A DNA stretch of 9,708 bases. It comes from Persephonella sp. Its GTDB lineage: Bacteria; Aquificota; Aquificia; Aquificales; Hydrogenothermaceae. Of this stretch, positions 4,603 to 9,708 are shown in pieces (the first letter of the stretch is position 1; every line of letters begins with the position of its first letter). The DNA lies in NCBI GenBank assembly GCA_027081375.1, contig JALWKR010000301.1, forward strand, positions 1-9,708. The letters are read 5' to 3'. Both the position numbers and the translations under genes were made by a program. A model generated the notes under the pieces. The model did no database searches. It was given only the letters and a program-made list of their open reading frames with translations, and had not been told where the DNA came from.

Positions 4603-5856
4603 CTACACTTTTTCAATAAAATCTTTAATTTTGATTTTCTCTTCCTGTGTAGATGTGAAAATATATATACTTTCTTTATCTTTGTCCAGTCCAATTACTA
4701 TAATATTCTTGAAACCTTCTTCTAATGCTGATTTTACAGAAGTTTGATAATCTTCGTAGGAAATATCTCTGGAAACAGTGTAGCCTTTTTCCCTAAGAAT
4801 ACGAGCAAGTTTTAAAGCTACTTCCTTATTTTCTGAAAGGTCAATGATAAAGTAATCTTTCTCTTTCTTTTTAGGGAGGATATTTATTTTATTTCCATAT
4901 TCCCATATGTTTAAAATATCAAAAGCGAAACCTGTTGCAGGATAGTTTCCATTATATTTAGAAATAAGATTATCGTATCTTCCCCCTTGAGCTAAAGGTT
5001 TAGAGAAACCTTTTACAAATACTTCAAATATTATTCCTGTATAGTATGAAAACTCTTTTGGTTCCCCTAAATCAAATCTTATATTAGAAACTCCATATAG
5101 GGAAAGTATAAAATAAATACTCTCTAGCTCTTCCAATACAGAATTTATTTCAGGTATGTCCTCTGTCTTTTCCTTTAAAGAAACAACTAAGTCTATATCT
5201 CCCTGATAGTTAGGTATATTTACAATAAACTCTTTTAAAACTCCTTCTATATTATTTTCTTCGCAGAATTTCTCAAGGTTAAAAACTTCCCTATTTTTTA
5301 TATGCTCCATAAATTGAAGATATTTATCTTTATCTAGATTTAAAATGTTTTTTAAACTGGTAAAAAGCTGTGTGCTGTTTATATCTATCTGAAAACCATC
5401 TATACCAAGAGCTGTTAAGGAATTGTAAGCTATTGCTATAATCTCTGCATCAGCTTCTAGTTTGTCTGAACCTATAAGTTCAATTCCTGCCTGAAGTCTT
5501 TCCCAAAGGTTTCCTGCTTTTGGTTCTACGTATCTGTATATATTTCCGATGTAATAATATCTTTTTGGGAGAACTTTCCTTTTTAAAGAGGAAAAATACC
5601 TTGCTATCTGAGAAGTGAAATCTGCCCTTAAAGAAAGAATTTTTCCTGAAGATCTATCTACCAGTTTAAAAGCTTTTTCTGAAACATCTTTACCTATACC
5701 TTTTTCATGTACATGCATATACTCAAAAGAAGGTAAAGTAATTTTTTCATATCCCCATTTTCTAAAAACATCTTCTATTTTCTCTAAAATAAAATCTATC
5801 TGATAGGTTTCTTTTCTATTAAAAACCCTAACTCCATCAGGAATCTCAATATTCAA
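4603..5856 (-). CDS. hisZ: ATP phosphoribosyltransferase regulatory subunit HisZ, with HisRS-like C-terminal extension
   Basis: HisZ is a HisRS paralogue that assembles with the short HisG to catalyse and feedback-control the first step of histidine synthesis. The class II core runs from about 1 to 320: IPDGVR (5-10), RADF (77-80), the motif-2-like RYYYIGNIYRY (99-109), QAGIELIG (122-129, characteristic of HisZ), EFSYYTGIIFEVF (268-280) and GGRYDNLI..ATGFAFDIL (291-314). Where true HisRS has RGLDYY with a catalytic Arg, this protein has KEFSYY, and the HisRS motif-2 'GRYREFHQ' is degraded to GNLWERLQ, so it should not charge tRNA. At 417 residues it exceeds the ~330 of the minimal HisZ of Lactococcus: residues 334-417 look like a HisRS anticodon-binding fold (LARILREKGYTV, SALEEGFKNIIVIG). 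The start is TTG, with AAAGAGGT (5870-5863) 6 nt upstream and no ATG nearby. No hisG is in view. Confidence 0.9.
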   Translation of the reverse strand: MNIEIPDGVRVFNRKETYQIDFILEKIEDVFRKWGYEKITLPSFEYMHVHEKGIGKDVSEKAFKLVDRSSGKILSLRADFTSQIARYFSSLKRKVLPKRYYYIGNIYRYVEPKAGNLWERLQAGIELIGSDKLEADAEIIAIAYNSLTALGIDGFQIDINSTQLFTSLKNILNLDKDKYLQFMEHIKNREVFNLEKFCEENNIEGVLKEFIVNIPNYQGDIDLVVSLKEKTEDIPEINSVLEELESIYFILSLYGVSNIRFDLGEPKEFSYYTGIIFEVFVKGFSKPLAQGGRYDNLISKYNGNYPATGFAFDILNIWEYGNKINILPKKKEKDYFIIDLSENKEVALKLARILREKGYTVSRDISYEDYQTSVKSALEEGFKNIIVIGLDKDKESIYIFTSTQEEKIKIKDFIEKV

Positions 5857-5884
5857 GCTGATACCTCTTTAATGTTTTTAGTCT

Positions 5885-5890
5885 ATTATA
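5885..5890 (-). promoter_or_regulatory. Candidate -10 element for hisZ
   Basis: TATAAT on the minus strand (5890-5885); a start near 5878 would leave a leader of about 22 nt with AAAGAGGT. The -35 region 17 bp upstream (TGAAGG) is poor. Confidence 0.4.
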
Positions 5891-5961
5891 CATTAGGGTG
5901 TTTAATACCTTCATACATTTGAAATTTTTATATAGAACAAAAAATACATGAATTATCTTAG

Positions 5962-5967
5962 TATAAT
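5962..5967 (+). promoter_or_regulatory. Candidate -10 element for the ClC gene
   Basis: TATAAT at 5962-5967 would start transcription near 5974, giving a leader of about 29 nt. No -35 match is seen at 16-18 bp upstream, where the sequence is an A-run. An alternative -10, TATAGT, lies at 5972-5977. Confidence 0.35.
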
Positions 5968-6002
5968 TTTGTATAGTTACTGTTTGAAGCTGTGGGGAAA
6001 TA

Positions 6003-7787
6003 TTGAAATACCCTTTTAAAAATATTTTTGATGAAACTGCAATAAAAGATATAGGATATAAATCTTTTTTTATTCCCATTGTTATTGGACTTTTTGCTGG
6101 TATATTTGCTGTTATTTTCTTAAAAAGCATTCATCTATTCTCAGGTATTTTTCTAGAAAACATTGTTCACTATAAACAACCTCTCCCTCTTGGAGAAGGA
6201 GGTTCAATTGATTATAAGTTTGAAATAGGAAACCTTTTTATGCTTCCTATTATCACAGCTTTAGGAGGACTGATAGTTGGCATTCTTGTTTATCTATTCT
6301 CCCCTGAATCAGCAGGAGTTGGAACAGACGCAGCAATAAAAGCTTTCCATCACAGGAAATATCTTGGATTAAAAACATCTATATGGAAGCTTATAACATC
6401 TGCTATTACCATTGGAAGCGGTGGGGTTTCAGGAAAAGAAGGTCCTATAGCTTTAATTGGAGCAGGTATTGGATCTTTTGTTGGAAAACTTTTTAATCTA
6501 ACTGATAAGGAAAGAAATTTAGCTTTAGCTGTTGGACTTGGGGCAGGTATAGCAGGAGTTTTTAAAGCTCCTTTCGCAGGAGCTATCATAAGTTCAGAGG
6601 TTTTTTATAAAAAAGATTTTGAGACAGAAGCTTTAGTTCCAAGTTTTATAGCATCTTTTATATCTTTTATGGTAGTTGCCTCTATTTTAGGCTTTTCTCC
6701 ATTGTTCCACATAGAACTCCCTGATTTTTCAGGTTTTTCTATACAAGATGGAATAGCATATTTCATCCTTGGAATAGTTACTTCTATAATAGCCCGTTTA
6801 ATGATTTTTTCTTTAGATACAGTTAAAAATTTATTTTCCCAGCTAGAAGTACACCCTGTTTTTAAACCTGCAATTGGTGGGTTTTTTGTAGGTCTTATGG
6901 GAATGCTTACTCCCCTTGCGATAGGTTGTAGCTATGGCTGGCTTCAGCTTATAATGCTAGGAAAGTTAGATTATCTTTCTCCTTATCTTATTTTTGTAAG
7001 TATTTTTATTGTTTTACTTGCTTTTTCCTTTACTCTTGGTTCAGGAGGTTCTGGAGGAGTTTTTGGACCTTCTTTAGTTATAGGTGGTTTAACTGGAGCA
7101 ACTGTTTATAACGTCCTTTCAGCTTTGGGTTTTCATGATACTTCCTCATTTAATATAACAGCCCTTACCGTTGTTGGAATGGTTTCCACTTTTGCAGCTG
7201 CTGCAAAGGCACCTTTGTCTACGATTATTCTTGTTGCTGAGATAACAGGAGGATATCAACTTCTCATTCCTGCAACAATTGCTGTTGCTGTATCTCATTT
7301 CTTATCAGGTGAAAAAAGTATATTCAAAAGTCAGGTTAACTACAAAATTGATTCTCCAGCTCACTATGATGAGTTTAAGTTTTTGATTCTAAATCAATAC
7401 AAAGTGAAAGATGTTATGACAAAAGAAGTTATAACTATAACAAAAGATGCTTCTGTCTTAGAAGCTGGGGAGCTTTTAAGGGAATATAACATTTCAGCTC
7501 TTCCAGTAGTTGAAGATGATGTTATTATTGGACTTATAACAGATTCCATTCTTGTGAAAGCCTGCTCAAGAAGTTATGAGGATTTAAAAGTTGAAGATGT
7601 GATGATTAAAAACCCTGTATGTGTAATTCCTGAACTTACACTGTTTGATACATTAAGTCTTCTTATAGAAAATGATATAGAAGTGGCCCCTGTTGTAAAC
7701 TCTTTAAGTGAGAAAAAAATTGTAGGAATAATATCTGACTTTGATATAGGAAAAATACTTACAAAAAAATCAACTGTTGCGGCATAA
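6003..7787 (+). CDS. ClC-family chloride channel/transporter with tandem CBS domains
   Basis: Inner-membrane anion channel or antiporter; ClC proteins work as dimers. Of 594 residues, the membrane domain is about 20-440 and two cytoplasmic CBS domains lie at about 467-519 and 529-585 (VKDVMTKEV, ISALPVVEDD, VEDVMIKNP, VAPVV). Selectivity-filter blocks are GSGGVSGKEGPIALIG (138-153) with the gating glutamate E146, and GSGGSGGVFGPSLVIGG (346-362). The first filter block reads AGVGTDAA (104-111) instead of the GSGIPE of E. coli ClcA, so the central serine is replaced. In the helix APFAGAIISSEV (189-200), Val200 aligns with the E. coli proton glutamate E203, as in ClC channels. The CBS pair suggests gating by nucleotide or ionic conditions (family knowledge). 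The TTG start is forced: an in-frame TGA lies at 5985-5987 and no ATG precedes the first helix; the ribosome site GGGGA (5994-5998) is weak and close. It diverges from hisZ. Confidence 0.95.
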   Translation: MKYPFKNIFDETAIKDIGYKSFFIPIVIGLFAGIFAVIFLKSIHLFSGIFLENIVHYKQPLPLGEGGSIDYKFEIGNLFMLPIITALGGLIVGILVYLFSPESAGVGTDAAIKAFHHRKYLGLKTSIWKLITSAITIGSGGVSGKEGPIALIGAGIGSFVGKLFNLTDKERNLALAVGLGAGIAGVFKAPFAGAIISSEVFYKKDFETEALVPSFIASFISFMVVASILGFSPLFHIELPDFSGFSIQDGIAYFILGIVTSIIARLMIFSLDTVKNLFSQLEVHPVFKPAIGGFFVGLMGMLTPLAIGCSYGWLQLIMLGKLDYLSPYLIFVSIFIVLLAFSFTLGSGGSGGVFGPSLVIGGLTGATVYNVLSALGFHDTSSFNITALTVVGMVSTFAAAAKAPLSTIILVAEITGGYQLLIPATIAVAVSHFLSGEKSIFKSQVNYKIDSPAHYDEFKFLILNQYKVKDVMTKEVITITKDASVLEAGELLREYNISALPVVEDDVIIGLITDSILVKACSRSYEDLKVEDVMIKNPVCVIPELTLFDTLSLLIENDIEVAPVVNSLSEKKIVGIISDFDIGKILTKKSTVAA

Positions 7788-7798
7788 AAGCCGCAACA
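7775..7798. terminator. GC-rich stem-loop between clc and gyrB
   Basis: 9-bp stem TGTTGCGGC/GCCGCAACA with a 6-nt ATAAAA loop that contains the ClC gene's TAA (7785-7787). No U-tract follows on the plus strand; on the minus strand a T-run begins 5 nt after the stem. It therefore suits gyrB termination better and may act mainly as a 3'-end stabiliser for the plus gene. Confidence 0.65.
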
Positions 7799-7804
7799 AG
7801 ATTT

Positions 7805-9708
<1,904 letters not shown>

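Noticed and set aside
4603..5856. Calling the class II synthetase-like gene hisS
   Set aside because: It lacks the RGLDYY arginine and intact motif-2 loop of HisRS and carries QAGIELIG, typical of HisZ, despite a HisRS-like C-terminal domain.
5872..5922. Short plus-strand ORF starting at an ATG between hisZ and clc
   Set aside because: It is 16 codons long, without a ribosome site, and ends well before clc; it looks like chance.
5846..6130. 94-codon minus-strand ORF spanning the hisZ-clc gap
   Set aside because: It overlaps the conserved N-terminus of clc and the hisZ start; its translation has no domain-like features and it has no promoter of its own.

Overview
The window is compact, AT-rich bacterial chromosome: short intergenic gaps, strong GGAGG/AAGGAG ribosome sites, and stem-loop terminators shared between convergent genes. 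The gene set fits a thermophilic, probably chemolithoautotrophic bacterium of the Aquificota, most likely Hydrogenothermaceae (Sulfurihydrogenibium/Persephonella type). The pointers are a monomeric NADP isocitrate dehydrogenase, HisZ, a large TrpRS with a 4-Cys Fe-S motif, and a long-form GyrB. This placement is inference; no rRNA or phylogenetic marker was compared. Campylobacterota also use monomeric IDH and are the main alternative.

Layout. 1-1242 (-): first 414 codons of a monomeric isocitrate dehydrogenase, cut by the window edge. Upstream, a consensus-like promoter (1386-1414) would start a transcript that first meets a 29-codon ORF with its own ribosome site (1266-1355), part of whose start lies in a hairpin. 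1498-1890 (+): a membrane-anchored protein with one perfect EF-hand loop. 1904-2574 (-): a coupled two-gene unit, a DUF302-like membrane protein and a 58-aa single-pass protein. 2673-4036 (+): a 32-aa membrane microprotein followed after 14 nt by trpS. 4064-5856 (-): a SlyD-type FKBP isomerase with a His-rich tail, and upstream hisZ with a HisRS-like C-terminal extension. 6003-7787 (+): a ClC anion channel/transporter with two CBS domains. 7805-9708 (-): gyrB, cut at its 5' end by the window edge.

Genes alternate in direction, so most transcription units hold one or two genes. Three convergent junctions (1884-1910, 4035-4060, 7775-7798) each carry a hairpin that overlaps a stop codon. Housekeeping functions dominate: TCA or reductive TCA cycle, tRNA charging, histidine synthesis control, protein folding and nickel handling, anion transport, DNA supercoiling. 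There is no sign of a mobile element, CRISPR array, phage, toxin-antitoxin or defence system. The less explained material is small: the IDH leader ORF and its hairpin, the EF-hand anchor protein, the 58-aa/DUF302 pair, the 32-aa trpS companion, and unusual variations in TrpRS, HisZ, ClC and GyrB.
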